64,000 nt of DNA from Pseudomonas floridensis (GCF_002087235.1 NZ_MUIO01000021.1:124001-188000); one strand, 5' to 3'; positions 43,615-52,577 are shown, counted from the stretch's first letter. Notes: generated by a model not told the origin, from the letters alone. Numbers and translations: made by a program.

Positions 43615-44300
43615 TGGTGAGCGGGCTTCTCTGGAAATTCATCCGGCACTTTCGCTTCGCTTTTGAACTTCAAGATCACATCTGCGAGCTGCTGACTGGA
43701 ACCGCTATCGTTGTGCGGCCATGGCCCGAAAGGTTGTGATGACAGCCGATTAAAAACGATCAACCCTGGGCAGCGGTACTCAAAGGGGCCGGAAGATTGG
43801 AACCGAACAAAGGCAACCGGGCTGGTGCAGCCAGGCATATCAGTTATTTCTCCGATTTCCTTCATGAGCGCAATATCCGCCCATCCTGCCTGATCAGTGT
43901 TGAAAAACGTCAGATGGTCGTATGCAGATTTACCCCCTACAAAGCACGCGAAAGCGACCAGTGTGAGCTGGCCCATGGGCCAAAATCCTCTGGATTTAGC
44001 AGCTATTTTCCACAGTAAGGGGATGTAGAAGAGGAGGGCCACAGAGGCGGCGAAAAGCAGGTAGACAGTTAGCCGCGCATTATCGACGCCGAGAGTTTTT
44101 CCCGGAGCGCCATCTGGGCCAAAGAATAGGTAAAGCAATGGTGCGCAGTAGGCCATGCCCACCGCGTAGGACACGAGCACCAGCACCATTTGCTGTAGGC
44201 GTTGCCCAGGGCTGGGGGAGACCAAAGCCAGCGTAGCGCGAGCAACGGTACCAATGACCACGATCAGAAGAACAACGGAGCATAGGAGGATATAGAGCAT
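43611..44300 (-). CDS. Membrane protein, unknown
   Basis: From ATG 44300 the product has 229 residues with about four hydrophobic spans in the first 130 residues and a soluble C-terminal domain. An earlier ATG (44357) would add 19 residues. Unrecognised; it starts a run of three small minus-strand genes. Confidence 0.5.
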   Translation of the reverse strand: MLYILLCSVVLLIVVIGTVARATLALVSPSPGQRLQQMVLVLVSYAVGMAYCAPLLYLFFGPDGAPGKTLGVDNARLTVYLLFAASVALLFYIPLLWKIAAKSRGFWPMGQLTLVAFACFVGGKSAYDHLTFFNTDQAGWADIALMKEIGEITDMPGCTSPVAFVRFQSSGPFEYRCPGLIVFNRLSSQPFGPWPHNDSGSSQQLADVILKFKSEAKVPDEFPEKPAHQ

Positions 44301-44382
44301 GATGATTGACGCCTTAGCGGTTTTTGGGGGATCTACCATCTTGTGGGTAGAGATCAAGATTCAGCGGCGGGTGCCTGCTCGG

Positions 44383-44712
44383 TCACCTATTGCCTTCTCT
44401 TTTGCCGCTGTTACCTGAAAAAAGCAGCGCGAGCGGGCCCACCAATAGCCCGGCCCCCATGAAGAGCATTATGAACATGCCGAGACCGTCGCCTGGCTGT
44501 AGGCCTGTCCCAGCAGCCGCTACGATTGCTCGAAAGTGATCAGCTTGCCCTCCAACTACATGCACAAGACCGATCGTCACAGGACACACAACCAGAGCTT
44601 GCCAACCTTTGCGGATGTCCAGGTGATCCACGAACATCCACAGCCAGGCGAGGCCTGCGAAGATGGCCAGTAGAATCAACAGCCAATAAAAAAGGCCGTA
44701 GACATCGGCCAT
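44383..44712 (-). CDS. Small membrane protein, unknown
   Basis: The 109-residue product MADVYGLF... has three hydrophobic spans and a basic tail. ATG 44712 follows GGGAG at 8 nt and is preferred to longer in-frame starts. Unrecognised. Confidence 0.5.
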   Translation of the reverse strand: MADVYGLFYWLLILLAIFAGLAWLWMFVDHLDIRKGWQALVVCPVTIGLVHVVGGQADHFRAIVAAAGTGLQPGDGLGMFIMLFMGAGLLVGPLALLFSGNSGKREGNR

Positions 44713-44915
44713 AAATGCAGCTCCCAACATATACCGCGCTCCCTTAATTTGCTTTCGGCCAAGATAGCGTGCAGCGCAGATATCCCAACTCATGGGGCGC
44801 ATTATTCCACACTGCTTGGAGAGGCGTAGCGGCGAGGGCACAGCGTCTGGCAGAGGCTTAAATCCTGCGCCACGCCTAAGGGGGGCAGACCGACGCGGTA
44901 TTCACAGACAGAGCG

Positions 44916-45473
44916 TCAGAGGCGTGAGTTGTGGTGCAGTGTCGAAAGCTCTGCCAATACCCACTGCCAGTATCCAAGCTGTGTCTGGTCGCTTCGCACT
45001 GCTTGAAGCCACTGGTAGTTGGTCAGGAAAGGGTGGTCGTTTCCACTGAGCGCATACTTTTTCTCTAGTTGCAACGGAGTGCGATCCAGGTCAGAGAGAT
45101 AGGCCTCCGGCAGCTGATAGGGCACCAAGGCGAAGTCTGTAATCGCTTGCTCAATTGAGATGGATATTTCCTGCCCCGTTTCGGCACAGCGGAGCGTCCT
45201 CACATCGCCTTTGCGGTCGGTTACCTGCCACGCATACCCCGCCGGGGTTACAGCCTCAGCATTATCCGGGGAGGAAATAGCCTCTTCGCTGTAAACAACG
45301 GACTCCAGTGGAAAAAATATCTCTGCAATCATGTGGTCGAGCTGATCCAAAGTTCGCCGATGGATGCCTGAACCCTCGGCCTCGATCAGTGCCAGTAAGG
45401 AAGCTCTCGATGCGTTGAGTTCCTGGTAAAGCTCGGCCAAATGCTGGGGTACGGAGGGGTCAATGTGAGTCAT
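44916..45473 (-). CDS. Hypothetical protein upstream of the PRTRC cassette
   Basis: This 185-residue soluble protein has a helical N-terminus and a beta-rich middle (TPAGYAWQVTDRKGDVRTLRC, cited by its limits, near 78-98). It shows no JAB-peptidase metal motif, so it is not PRTRC protein A. It diverges from the XRE regulator gene at 45602. Confidence 0.5.
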   Translation of the reverse strand: MTHIDPSVPQHLAELYQELNASRASLLALIEAEGSGIHRRTLDQLDHMIAEIFFPLESVVYSEEAISSPDNAEAVTPAGYAWQVTDRKGDVRTLRCAETGQEISISIEQAITDFALVPYQLPEAYLSDLDRTPLQLEKKYALSGNDHPFLTNYQWLQAVRSDQTQLGYWQWVLAELSTLHHNSRL

Positions 45474-45601
45474 ATTTGGTAGTCCTAACCAGGGGAGAGT
45501 GCAAATAAACCGCTAGGCTGGCCCTCTGGGCATAGCGTCAGTAGCGAAGCGGGTATTCTTAAACGTGGTTTTAATTGTTCCTGCCGATAACGCTTCTGTC
45601 T

Positions 45602-45901
45602 ATGGAGAAGCGACCACCTACACGCGGGCGACCGGCAGGAACATCAAGCTTTGACCCTCAGGTGGCAGGAGCTTTTGGTACTGTCGTGCGCGGAGAACGC
45701 CTAAAATCGGGCCTGGCCCAGGAGAAACTTGCTCTCCTGGCTGGGGTTGAGCGCGCACATCTGGGAAAAATCGAGCGGGGCGAGAGCCTACCCACCCTTC
45801 CGCTGATAATGAGATTGTCCAAAGCCCTCGAAGTTAAAGCCGCTGACCTGATATCGCAGATGGAGCAGCGGCTGGATCAATGCGAAGGTGGAAGTGGCTG
45901 A
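45602..45901 (+). CDS. XRE-family helix-turn-helix regulator
   Basis: The 99-residue protein has an N-terminal basic tail and an XRE HTH (about 24-80, LAQEKLALLAGVERAHLGKIERGES). ATG 45602 is chosen; a TTG at 45575 is also open. No clear ribosome site is visible, so it may be translated leaderless. Its stop lies 1 nt from the ThiF stop on the opposite strand. It may regulate the PRTRC operon or the gene at 45473. Confidence 0.7.
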   Translation: MEKRPPTRGRPAGTSSFDPQVAGAFGTVVRGERLKSGLAQEKLALLAGVERAHLGKIERGESLPTLPLIMRLSKALEVKAADLISQMEQRLDQCEGGSG

Positions 45902-45902
45902 G

Positions 45903-46676
45903 TCAGGCGCACTTGGGAACAGTAGGGAACGGAAAGGCGTTCTGGCAGCCGGACGCCAGATCTACTGTGATCCAGTGCTTATCGGTTTCGCCCGTCCGTA
46001 GCAACTCCCACACAATGCTCATTCCCGCAGTCGTGACCGCACGGTTGACCAAACAGTCCTGCGACCTTATGGCTTCCGCAACCGAGCAGGACTTTTTGGT
46101 GTCATCTTCGAGTGTTTCGATTTCAGGGTAAGCGTCCATGACGTTGGGGTAGAGGCCCCGTCTGTCCTTATGCGCAGCCCCGAACACAACCTGCCCATGT
46201 CGGGCCTCGTTGCCGAGGTCAAGCCACATGCAGTGCTTGGAAAGCACTGAACTGGTGGCAATTGCACGGCGTGCCGAAGAAAGGTCAACTGCGGAAATGA
46301 TCAGGTCGGCGGCGCGCATAGTCTCTACCGTCTCGTGGCTTGGAAATCGGAAGGGCAGCGCCTCCCAGGACGTACCCAACATGAGGTTATAGCGATTTAC
46401 CAAGCTGATTGCTTTGAATTGACCCAGGTCGCACGGCCAGAAACGCTGACGTACAAGGTTCGGCTCGCGCACGATGGCATCGTCAATCACCGCGACCTCA
46501 AGGCCCTCTGGATGGCCGAGGGAGCGAAGCGCGTGGTGGAAGCTGGCTAACGCATCAACCACCTCACTGCCATTGCCCCCAGCCCCGATAACCACAATGC
46601 GTGGTGCGCGTTCAACCCAGGATGCTGGCGTCTTGTAGATCGGTGATTGGTGAGCTGTGATCGGATGAACGCTCAT
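45903..46676 (-). CDS. PRTRC ThiF-family E1-like adenylyltransferase
   Basis: The 257-residue protein has the E1/MoeB/ThiF nucleotide fold: VVIGAGGNGSEVVDAL (31-46), an Asp at the end of the next strand (VAVIDDAIVREPNLVRQRFW shortened here to VAVIDDAIV, about 65), and later AADLIISAVDLSSARR. The candidate active Cys is in SQDCLVN (about 212). E1 proteins activate the C-terminus of a ubiquitin-like protein. It is the last gene of the PRTRC operon and overlaps gene B by 4 nt. Confidence 0.88.
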   Translation of the reverse strand: MSVHPITAHQSPIYKTPASWVERAPRIVVIGAGGNGSEVVDALASFHHALRSLGHPEGLEVAVIDDAIVREPNLVRQRFWPCDLGQFKAISLVNRYNLMLGTSWEALPFRFPSHETVETMRAADLIISAVDLSSARRAIATSSVLSKHCMWLDLGNEARHGQVVFGAAHKDRRGLYPNVMDAYPEIETLEDDTKKSCSVAEAIRSQDCLVNRAVTTAGMSIVWELLRTGETDKHWITVDLASGCQNAFPFPTVPKCA

Positions 46677-47377
46677 TGCGCACCCCCTTTGATAGCTTGC
46701 GCTAGCGTTAGCGGGCCACTGTATGATCCTGCTGAAACCAGTTTCGAGGCGGGGAACCGCTTCGATCCTTTCTCGCTCAGTGTTCGATAGAACTCCTTCA
46801 AGGTCTCAAACGAGCGGCAACCCGCTACCGGCTCAACCGTGCCGCTGTGGGTGTTGTCGCTCTCCAGTACGAAGCTCTCCCAGGCCGGGATGTTCTCACG
46901 TCGCACATCGCGAGGAACATTGCCGCTACCAGTGCAGAAGGTTCCGCCTTTGTACACATTCCCCAGGGGGGCATAGAAGAGTTCTGTCTCCGGCGTCGGG
47001 CGCTGATTGCCCTTAAACGCAAAGCAACGGAAGGATTGGTTTGCCGCAGCGATGAAGATCAAGCCCGGCAGCGGGGCGCGTATGCGCTCGCCCAGGATAG
47101 GAATATCGTGCAGGCCAGGGCGGCGGTACCAGGCCAAGACAGTGCGTGAGCTGAACAGATAATGCTCGGGAAGAAATTCTGCTCCCGCATCTTCATTCAA
47201 CAGCAGTGCCGCCAGTTCGGATTTATCGTAGGGACTAAATGCCCTCCCAGCTCCCAACGTGAACCCGGCCTTACCGTCCTCCAGCGCAATGACGCTGTGA
47301 CTGGTGACAGTGACCACGCCGGTCTGGCTGTGGTGATGTATCAGCATGGCCTTGCTCGAAACTTTTTCACTCAGCAT
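46673..47377 (-). CDS. PRTRC protein B, E2-like
   Basis: This 234-residue protein matches PRTRC protein B, which Pfam groups as a prokaryotic E2-like family (Prok-E2_D, from memory). Signature parts are LPGLIFIAA, ELFYAPLGNVYKGGTFCTGSG (about 135-155, given by its ends) and AWESFVLESDNTH. The Cys in GGTFCTGSG is the best candidate for a thioester-forming Cys. It overlaps ThiF by 4 nt and gene F by 11 nt. Confidence 0.82.
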   Translation of the reverse strand: MLSEKVSSKAMLIHHHSQTGVVTVTSHSVIALEDGKAGFTLGAGRAFSPYDKSELAALLLNEDAGAEFLPEHYLFSSRTVLAWYRRPGLHDIPILGERIRAPLPGLIFIAAANQSFRCFAFKGNQRPTPETELFYAPLGNVYKGGTFCTGSGNVPRDVRRENIPAWESFVLESDNTHSGTVEPVAGCRSFETLKEFYRTLSEKGSKRFPASKLVSAGSYSGPLTLAQAIKGGAQ

Positions 47378-48734
47378 TACCGCATTCCTCTAAAGCGTCG
47401 GCGATTCGCTGCAACAGACCTAGGGTCAGCGATAGCGTGTCTAGAACTGGCAGGGTGACGGTTCGCAACTGATCAGGACTCAGCGGTAACCCGATGGCTG
47501 GGAAGCCAGAGCCGCCGACGATGCCGTCAAAACCGTCATAGCTACTCTGCTCTAGATTTGGAAAATCCCTAGTCAGGCAAACCAGAATGCTCTCGAAAAG
47601 AGAAACCCCATCACCGGCTGTGCCTGGCAAATCACGGGGGTTGAACTCCTTGAGCGACCCACTGGCGTCCTGCTCCAGACAGTGCTGCAAGGCCTCCCGC
47701 AGCACTTGAATCAGCGGGGCGTTTGCATCATCACGCTCACAGATTTGCCGCGCCTGATCGGACAGCTCCTCGATCTCCAACCGATCTCCCTGGCCAAGGG
47801 TGGCTCCAGCTATCTGTTTCAATTCATCCATCTCATAGATGGCGTCAAGCAAGCTGTTTACAGAGTCCTCGTCTTGGCCATGACAGTAGAGATATTCCGC
47901 GATGTAATCCTCATGCTCGACCGAATCGTCCAATAGGAAGGCACAAAGTTCCTCTCTGGATTGTGTGGCCAAGCGCGGAGACAGCTCCTCGAAAGCCTCC
48001 GAAAGCCCGTGGTTGAGGTAGCTATGCGGCCCCAGGAAGGTCATTGGCGTATGGAACGGCAGCAGATGGCGTGTCATCGCGTCGAGTGTCTTGAAAAGAA
48101 GCACCCGCAGTTCCAGGCTCGCTGGCGCTTGAACTGTGAAAGTAGCGAAGCAGCTCGACTCCAGAATGAAATGACCGTCCTGGATTCCGAAGGAGTAGGC
48201 GTCCTTAACGGATGCGGGCAGCTTGACCCGGCTGATCAACGAGCGTTCCAGCTCTGCCATTATCTTGCCTGCCCCGTCAGGGCCTGCCTCGATGTGGGGG
48301 GCGAGCGCATCAAGTCCGACCAGCCCAGCCTCTACAGCGGCTATTGCATAGGATGCCGTCTCAACTGGATCGACGTATGGGGTATTCAGCCGATTCAGCA
48401 GGCTGGTGCGCTGTGGAAAAAGGCCTTCATCACTGATGGCAAAGGACGCACCAAGGCACTGTACTACTTCGCCCGTGAGGCGATGCAGCCCGTAGCTATT
48501 TGGGTACTGCCGAAGCCATTCGATTGAGCTTTCAGCTACCAGCCCAGCTTCCAATGCCTCCCGGCACAGCATGCTATGAGCTTGGTGGTCGACCACCCCT
48601 GCATAGTCCCGGCTGAACAGTTGGGCCTGTGCTTCACGCATCACAGGCCCGACATTCGGCAAGCTAAGGGGTGTCAGCGCGGCAGTTGGAAGTCGATAGT
48701 GCCGGGGTTGGCGGGGGAGGAGAGCAACTTCCAT
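47367..48734 (-). CDS. PRTRC protein F
   Basis: From ATG 48734 the product has 455 residues, mainly helical and acidic. It starts MEVALLPRQPRHYRL and ends in a Leu-rich helical tail. Position (between C and B) and length fit PRTRC protein F, whose activity is unknown. A farther upstream ATG (48764) would lie deeper in the overlapping small frame. Confidence 0.7.
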   Translation of the reverse strand: MEVALLPRQPRHYRLPTAALTPLSLPNVGPVMREAQAQLFSRDYAGVVDHQAHSMLCREALEAGLVAESSIEWLRQYPNSYGLHRLTGEVVQCLGASFAISDEGLFPQRTSLLNRLNTPYVDPVETASYAIAAVEAGLVGLDALAPHIEAGPDGAGKIMAELERSLISRVKLPASVKDAYSFGIQDGHFILESSCFATFTVQAPASLELRVLLFKTLDAMTRHLLPFHTPMTFLGPHSYLNHGLSEAFEELSPRLATQSREELCAFLLDDSVEHEDYIAEYLYCHGQDEDSVNSLLDAIYEMDELKQIAGATLGQGDRLEIEELSDQARQICERDDANAPLIQVLREALQHCLEQDASGSLKEFNPRDLPGTAGDGVSLFESILVCLTRDFPNLEQSSYDGFDGIVGGSGFPAIGLPLSPDQLRTVTLPVLDTLSLTLGLLQRIADALEECGNAE

Positions 48735-48880
48735 AGCCTTTGTCTCTGCTGGTGGTCTAAACAATCAGGTTCGGTACCGGATGGGAGGTGGCGATCCAGT
48801 TCGCCACGCTCCCACGCTTTCAGGACTTCAAGCGGGTCAACCTTTTGCGCCGAATCCGCCGTCTCGGAACTCGTAGACAT
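48674..48880 (-). CDS. Small overlapping frame between PRTRC C and F
   Basis: A 68-residue product (MSTSSETADSAQ...) overlaps the end of gene C by 44 nt and the start of gene F by 61 nt. It has a neat helical stretch VDPLEVLKAWERGEL. Such overlaps suggest coupled translation, but a spurious frame cannot be excluded. Confidence 0.4.
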   Translation of the reverse strand: MSTSSETADSAQKVDPLEVLKAWERGELDRHLPSGTEPDCLDHQQRQRLWKLLSSPANPGTIDFQLPR

Positions 48881-49049
48881 AGCTGTCATTCTCCACAATG
48901 GGGTCGATAATTTTCGCTCCGTTGAGCTTCGGGAACTGACGGGCATAGTGTTTGAGCACGTCAGTCACAGGCATTTCTGGCTGAGGGTCGGGGAGGTCGC
49001 GTCCGGCGTAACGAAAGACACGGGCCAGAGAGATTTCAACAAGTGCCAT
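48837..49049 (-). CDS. PRTRC protein C, ubiquitin-like modifier
   Basis: The 70-residue protein is a beta-grasp candidate of the Prok_Ub type (MALVEISLARVFRYAG, then DLPDPQPEMPVTDVLKHYARQFP in outline, then VYEFRDGGFGAKG). The C-terminus ends in a glycine (GFGAKG) exposed without processing, as needed for activation by the E1-like protein. Length matches other PRTRC C proteins. It sits between E and F. Confidence 0.85.
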   Translation of the reverse strand: MALVEISLARVFRYAGRDLPDPQPEMPVTDVLKHYARQFPKLNGAKIIDPIVENDSYVYEFRDGGFGAKG

Positions 49050-49060
49050 GAGTGCAATTC

Positions 49061-49546
49061 CTAGAAGGAGGCCGCGAGGTCCAGATTGGGTTCATCCGAG
49101 CTGCTGTCCGCGCGCGAACCAGCAATTGCCTGAGAAGCGTTATTATCCTCTGCATCGGCATCGGCATCGGCATCGGCATCGGCATCAAGGGCAGGCGTTG
49201 CAGGCTGCTCAGTGGCTGGCGCGGCGGCTTTCGCCTGCACGGTGGCACCAATCGAGCGGATTTCATCCAGCAGGCTTACACCCTCATTCAGCGCCTGGAC
49301 GTGCTGTGTCAGGCGCTTCATCAGCGCCTCCTCGATTTCAACAGCACTCCCTACCAGGATCAGCGGGCGGCACATGGCGGCACGAAGCTGCACTTCGTGT
49401 TCGGATGCCTTCTCAGGGGTAGGACCGAGGTCAGCGGTAATCATCACTTTCAGCGCATCGGCTGAGGCGGTTTCGATTGCCACATTGACGCGGTGTTGAG
49501 TGCCCGCCAATGCAGCAGCCATTACGGAAAAAAACGTGGATTGCAT
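49061..49546 (-). CDS. PRTRC protein E
   Basis: The 161-residue product from ATG 49546 has a conserved N-terminal domain (RVNVAIETASADALKVMITAD, in outline, about 19-39; then CRPLILVGSAVEIEEAL) and a disordered tail with alternating Ala-Asp (about 121-133). The tail is encoded by a hexanucleotide repeat. Position and sequence fit PRTRC protein E, function unknown. Confidence 0.75.
   Translation of the reverse strand: MQSTFFSVMAAALAGTQHRVNVAIETASADALKVMITADLGPTPEKASEHEVQLRAAMCRPLILVGSAVEIEEALMKRLTQHVQALNEGVSLLDEIRSIGATVQAKAAAPATEQPATPALDADADADADADAEDNNASQAIAGSRADSSSDEPNLDLAASF
49152..49187 (-). repeat. In-frame hexanucleotide repeat in PRTRC E
   Basis: Five perfect GCATCG units plus one variant (GCATCA). 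On the coding strand they make alternating Asp-Ala. Gain or loss of a unit would change the tail by two residues without breaking the frame. Confidence 0.85.
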
Positions 49547-49560
49547 GATGATGTTCCCTG

Positions 49561-51321
49561 TCAGGCTTGGGTCGATTCGGATTGCTGGGGAGCGGGGTTC
49601 TTCCCGCCCTGTGCCGATAGTTGTAACGCAGGCGGCAAATAACCCAACCAACTGAACTCTTTGAAAGCCAGGATGGCTTCGATCAGAGCGCTTGCTTTGC
49701 CGGTGGCCAACCCTTCAAAGGCCTTTTCGCCCTTCGCCTCGTTGTAGGCGGCGACAAAGCCTGAACGCTTGCAGTCTTCGATGATGCCCGCCTTAACCTG
49801 AGCTTTGAGGTAGCTCTCGTTCATCACGAATCCTTTGGCCGGATCGACGTTGGCGTACTCCATGAATTTGAGCGACTGAGCACCCGACACGGATTTCTCG
49901 AATGCGTCAGCGCTATCCGTGCGGAATAGCGAGGCGGCAGCCATGCTGCCCATGAACGTGAGGAGTTTTTCCTCCCCAAGTTGCGCAAGCCGAATCTCGG
50001 CATCGGCGCGAGCCGTAGTCATCAGGGAGCTTGTGACGCCCATGGCCTTTTCCATCTGTGCTCGCAGCTCGCTCTTGAGGTCGCTGCGCATCTCGAAATA
50101 CATGCTGACGATGGCCACTGCCAGCGCTAGCGAGCGGTCATTGAGCACGACTTGCTTGCTCATACGGGCGTAAAGGTCGAAGGCTTCACGGCGTAGCGAC
50201 TTCTTGACCTGGGTGGGCTTGGCGCTTGCGGCCTTCGGGTTGGCCGGGGCTGCTCCAACAGCGCCCCCGGCAACGGTGGCTGGCGCTGTGTTCGTTACGG
50301 TGGCCAGAGCGGTTTTGTACGCGGCGGTTTTCTCCTTGTGGCAAGGCTTGTTGAAGCACATGCCGCCGATCACGTCGCCTTCGCGCCCCCTCGACACCAT
50401 GACCACTGCGCCGAAGCTTGCACAGGTAGCGCACGCCGCTGCCTGGTGTTCGCCCACACCATCCTCGCCCCGTGCGACGAGCTTCACGTATGAGTCCTTG
50501 GCGAGATTCAGCTCGCTATGAACCACCGCGTGCTCCTCCTCCGCCTCGATCAACCGAACAGAAATTAGCTGCTCGGTTTTTCGGTTCCAGCAGACCGAGT
50601 TTTGGCAGCGAGACGCCCCAAGGCTTGCCTCGAACAAATCGGCATTCGCGCCCGAGTTGTGGATGCAGCTCCGGCATTCCGTGGTGTCGAAGCGTGCAGT
50701 CGAAACGTCCCGAGTCAACTCCAGCAGGCGCGCCCTGGTCTGCTCGACGGAATAGTTCTTCTCGATGATCTTCGACAGAATGCCCGCTTGATCCGGAGCG
50801 GGGAGACGGCATAGCAATTCAGCATGACCAATCTTGATCTGCTCCTCCAGCAGGGCCTCGGCCACCGCATCACAGGCGTGGGCGAGCAGCAGGCGGCTGT
50901 CGAGCTTGGTTCTAGACCAATCCAAGGCCTTCATCACCGCCAAATGGTCGTTGGCCATGTCTTCCAGCAAAACTACCGCAGACTGGGCTTCTTCGATTGG
51001 CGTCAGGTCGGCCCGCACCTGATTCTCCAGCGCAGCGATCAACCGCGCTTCCTGATCGCTCATAGCGCGGATCAGGGCGGGAACCTCGATCAAGCCCGCA
51101 TCATGGGCCGCCGTCCAGCGCCGGTTGCCAGCCACCACTTCATGGTCGTAGTTCGGGTCATCGCTTACAGGCCTGACCAGAATCGGCTGGATGATGCCCT
51201 TCGCGCTGATCGAACGTACCAGTTGCTCATAAGCTGACTTCTTCCGGCCTTTACGCGGGTCGATCTGTGGGTTGCGGCGGATACGGTTGAGGGGGAGGAC
51301 TTCTGCTACTTGCTGATTCAC
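49561..51321 (-). CDS. PRTRC ParB-family protein
   Basis: From the GTG at 51321 the product has 586 residues. An N-terminal ParB domain has LVRSISAKGIIQPILVRP and VVAGNRRWTAAHDAGLIEVPALI, in which the Arg pair of the CTP/nuclease box is present. A KorB/ParB-like helical domain (about 110-200) follows, then a Cys-rich region (CRSCIHN, CQNSVCW, CATCASF, CFNKPCH, about 215-330) probably binding zinc, and a helical C-terminal half. The GTG start is preferred over the ATG at 51363 because GGAG precedes it and a promoter-like pair ends just upstream. It heads the PRTRC operon. Confidence 0.85.
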   Translation of the reverse strand: MNQQVAEVLPLNRIRRNPQIDPRKGRKKSAYEQLVRSISAKGIIQPILVRPVSDDPNYDHEVVAGNRRWTAAHDAGLIEVPALIRAMSDQEARLIAALENQVRADLTPIEEAQSAVVLLEDMANDHLAVMKALDWSRTKLDSRLLLAHACDAVAEALLEEQIKIGHAELLCRLPAPDQAGILSKIIEKNYSVEQTRARLLELTRDVSTARFDTTECRSCIHNSGANADLFEASLGASRCQNSVCWNRKTEQLISVRLIEAEEEHAVVHSELNLAKDSYVKLVARGEDGVGEHQAAACATCASFGAVVMVSRGREGDVIGGMCFNKPCHKEKTAAYKTALATVTNTAPATVAGGAVGAAPANPKAASAKPTQVKKSLRREAFDLYARMSKQVVLNDRSLALAVAIVSMYFEMRSDLKSELRAQMEKAMGVTSSLMTTARADAEIRLAQLGEEKLLTFMGSMAAASLFRTDSADAFEKSVSGAQSLKFMEYANVDPAKGFVMNESYLKAQVKAGIIEDCKRSGFVAAYNEAKGEKAFEGLATGKASALIEAILAFKEFSWLGYLPPALQLSAQGGKNPAPQQSESTQA

Positions 51322-51351
51322 TTGGCTAAACTCCGTGTTTGCAATGAGTTC

Positions 51352-51380
51352 AGCTTCACCCATGTTCGGGAAAACCCAAG
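51352..51380 (-). promoter_or_regulatory. Promoter-like pair before the PRTRC operon
   Basis: On the minus strand TTGGGT (51379-51374) and GAAGCT (51357-51352) are 16 nt apart, the same geometry as the elements before 53110, 56115 and 58571. It would start RNA about 25 nt before the GTG at 51321. The rest of the gap to 51608 holds a terminator and no convincing gene. Confidence 0.45.
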
Positions 51381-51559
51381 CGCCAAACCGAGCAACGTCT
51401 TTAAACCGGAGTGGGGGGATTTTATCGAGGCACGCTTAAACGTAGCCCACCCTGGTAGGGCAATGGATAACCCTTTCCCTCAATCCGAGGTGGCCACTAA
51501 TCCAGGCGTCCGCCTAAGGCTTCCAATCCGTGATGCTGGTGGTGCATGTTTCAAGTAGC

Positions 51560-51588
51560 AAAAAGCCCGAATCAAAGTCGGGCTTTTT
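51560..51588 (-). terminator. Bidirectional-looking terminator
   Basis: An 11-bp stem AAAAAGCCCGA with TCGGGCTTTTT. On the minus strand it follows gene 51609-51947 and shields the PRTRC operon from upstream reading. Confidence 0.82.
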
Positions 51589-51608
51589 GTTTTCATAGAA
51601 ACAGAGAG

Positions 51609-51947
51609 TCACTGACCAACAAACACCGCCTCAACCGCTGCCAAGGCTTGGCGCGCACCCTCAAGCTCTGGCTGTATCAGCTTCAAGCCTCCCAGATCGT
51701 TGCTCATCACTGACACGCAATCCTGAAGCGCTTTTTTTGCTTCAGTGAGAGCAGTCAGCAGAGCAGAATCTTTTGCCTCCGCAATAGCCGCCGCCCCTTC
51801 AACTACGCTGAGGCGCTTGCTGAGAACAAAGTAGATGTGCGGGAAAACCAACTCCTGAACAACACCCGCATTCTTCGCTGCTTTTGCTGACGCTTCTTCT
51901 ACGATAGAGATCAGCTCTGCCTTGTGGATCGGGTTGAATAGTTGCAT
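51609..51947 (-). CDS. Small helical hypothetical protein
   Basis: The 112-residue product MQLFNPIHKAEL... is helical with an acidic middle. ATG 51947 follows GGAG at 8 nt. Unrecognised; alone between a terminator and the next small genes. Confidence 0.5.
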   Translation of the reverse strand: MQLFNPIHKAELISIVEEASAKAAKNAGVVQELVFPHIYFVLSKRLSVVEGAAAIAEAKDSALLTALTEAKKALQDCVSVMSNDLGGLKLIQPELEGARQALAAVEAVFVGQ

Positions 51948-52022
51948 GTGGTAACTCCAAATGAAGAATGCCACCAGCATGCCGACCGCTCCCCAAAACC
52001 CAAGTCATCAAGCGCGCCCCGC

Positions 52023-52292
52023 TTACCCCTCGACGCGGGATAAGCTAGTAGAGCCCTTGGCCGACACAGCGGGGTACCACCAGCGGATCAAGCCGGTGAC
52101 GTTCGTAGCAACGAAGCACCCGTTCAGCAGCAACAATCCCCAGGCCTGCGCCAGAACGGCGTAGCAGCATAGGCTCAAGCTCGAAACGAGGAATAGCCAC
52201 CATCCCCACGGAGACACACGGGTATTGGTGGAGATCATCAGCGCACCGATGACGCCGCAGATGCTTCCGATCCACTCGAAATACAGGGTCAT
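52023..52292 (-). CDS. PnuC-like small membrane protein
   Basis: This 89-residue product has three hydrophobic spans and the segment NVTGLIRWWYP, similar to the ends of PnuC/YgjV-type small membrane proteins. It lies 3 nt after the previous gene, co-transcribed with it. A transport role is only a guess. Confidence 0.5.
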   Translation of the reverse strand: MTLYFEWIGSICGVIGALMISTNTRVSPWGWWLFLVSSLSLCCYAVLAQAWGLLLLNGCFVATNVTGLIRWWYPAVSAKGSTSLSRVEG

Positions 52293-52295
52293 AGG

Positions 52296-52568
52296 TCAGT
52301 CCTTCGCATATTCCTGGGATATTTCTTCGGCTCGAATTTCATTGATGATTCTGTGTGCATTGAGCCGACACTGGACGGGATAGGCCAGAGGGTCGTGGCC
52401 ACGGCGTTCAAAAGCGACGATCAACTGCGCCTTCCAGGTGATACCAGAGGACTTGGGGTTGGGATCTAAACCGTTGCCAGCAGCAATGCGGGCTTGCCGG
52501 TAGGACTGACACCATTCAGCCCTGGTCGCGCTGTACCGTCCCAAACTGGGTTTGCGAGGGAAACACAT
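52296..52568 (-). CDS. Small hypothetical protein
   Basis: The 90-residue product has a basic, Arg-rich N-terminal part (MCFPRKPSLGRYSATRAEW) and looks like a small nucleic-acid binding or plasmid accessory protein. GGGGAG precedes ATG 52568. Unrecognised. Confidence 0.45.
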   Translation of the reverse strand: MCFPRKPSLGRYSATRAEWCQSYRQARIAAGNGLDPNPKSSGITWKAQLIVAFERRGHDPLAYPVQCRLNAHRIINEIRAEEISQEYAKD

Positions 52569-52577
52569 AGGCTCCCC

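Noticed and set aside
44916-45473. PRTRC protein A (JAB peptidase)
   Set aside because: No HxH or S-x(7)-D metal motif and no sequence resemblance.
51310-51558. 82-codon plus-strand frame
   Set aside because: It lies opposite the PRTRC promoter and ParB start, without ribosome site or family features.
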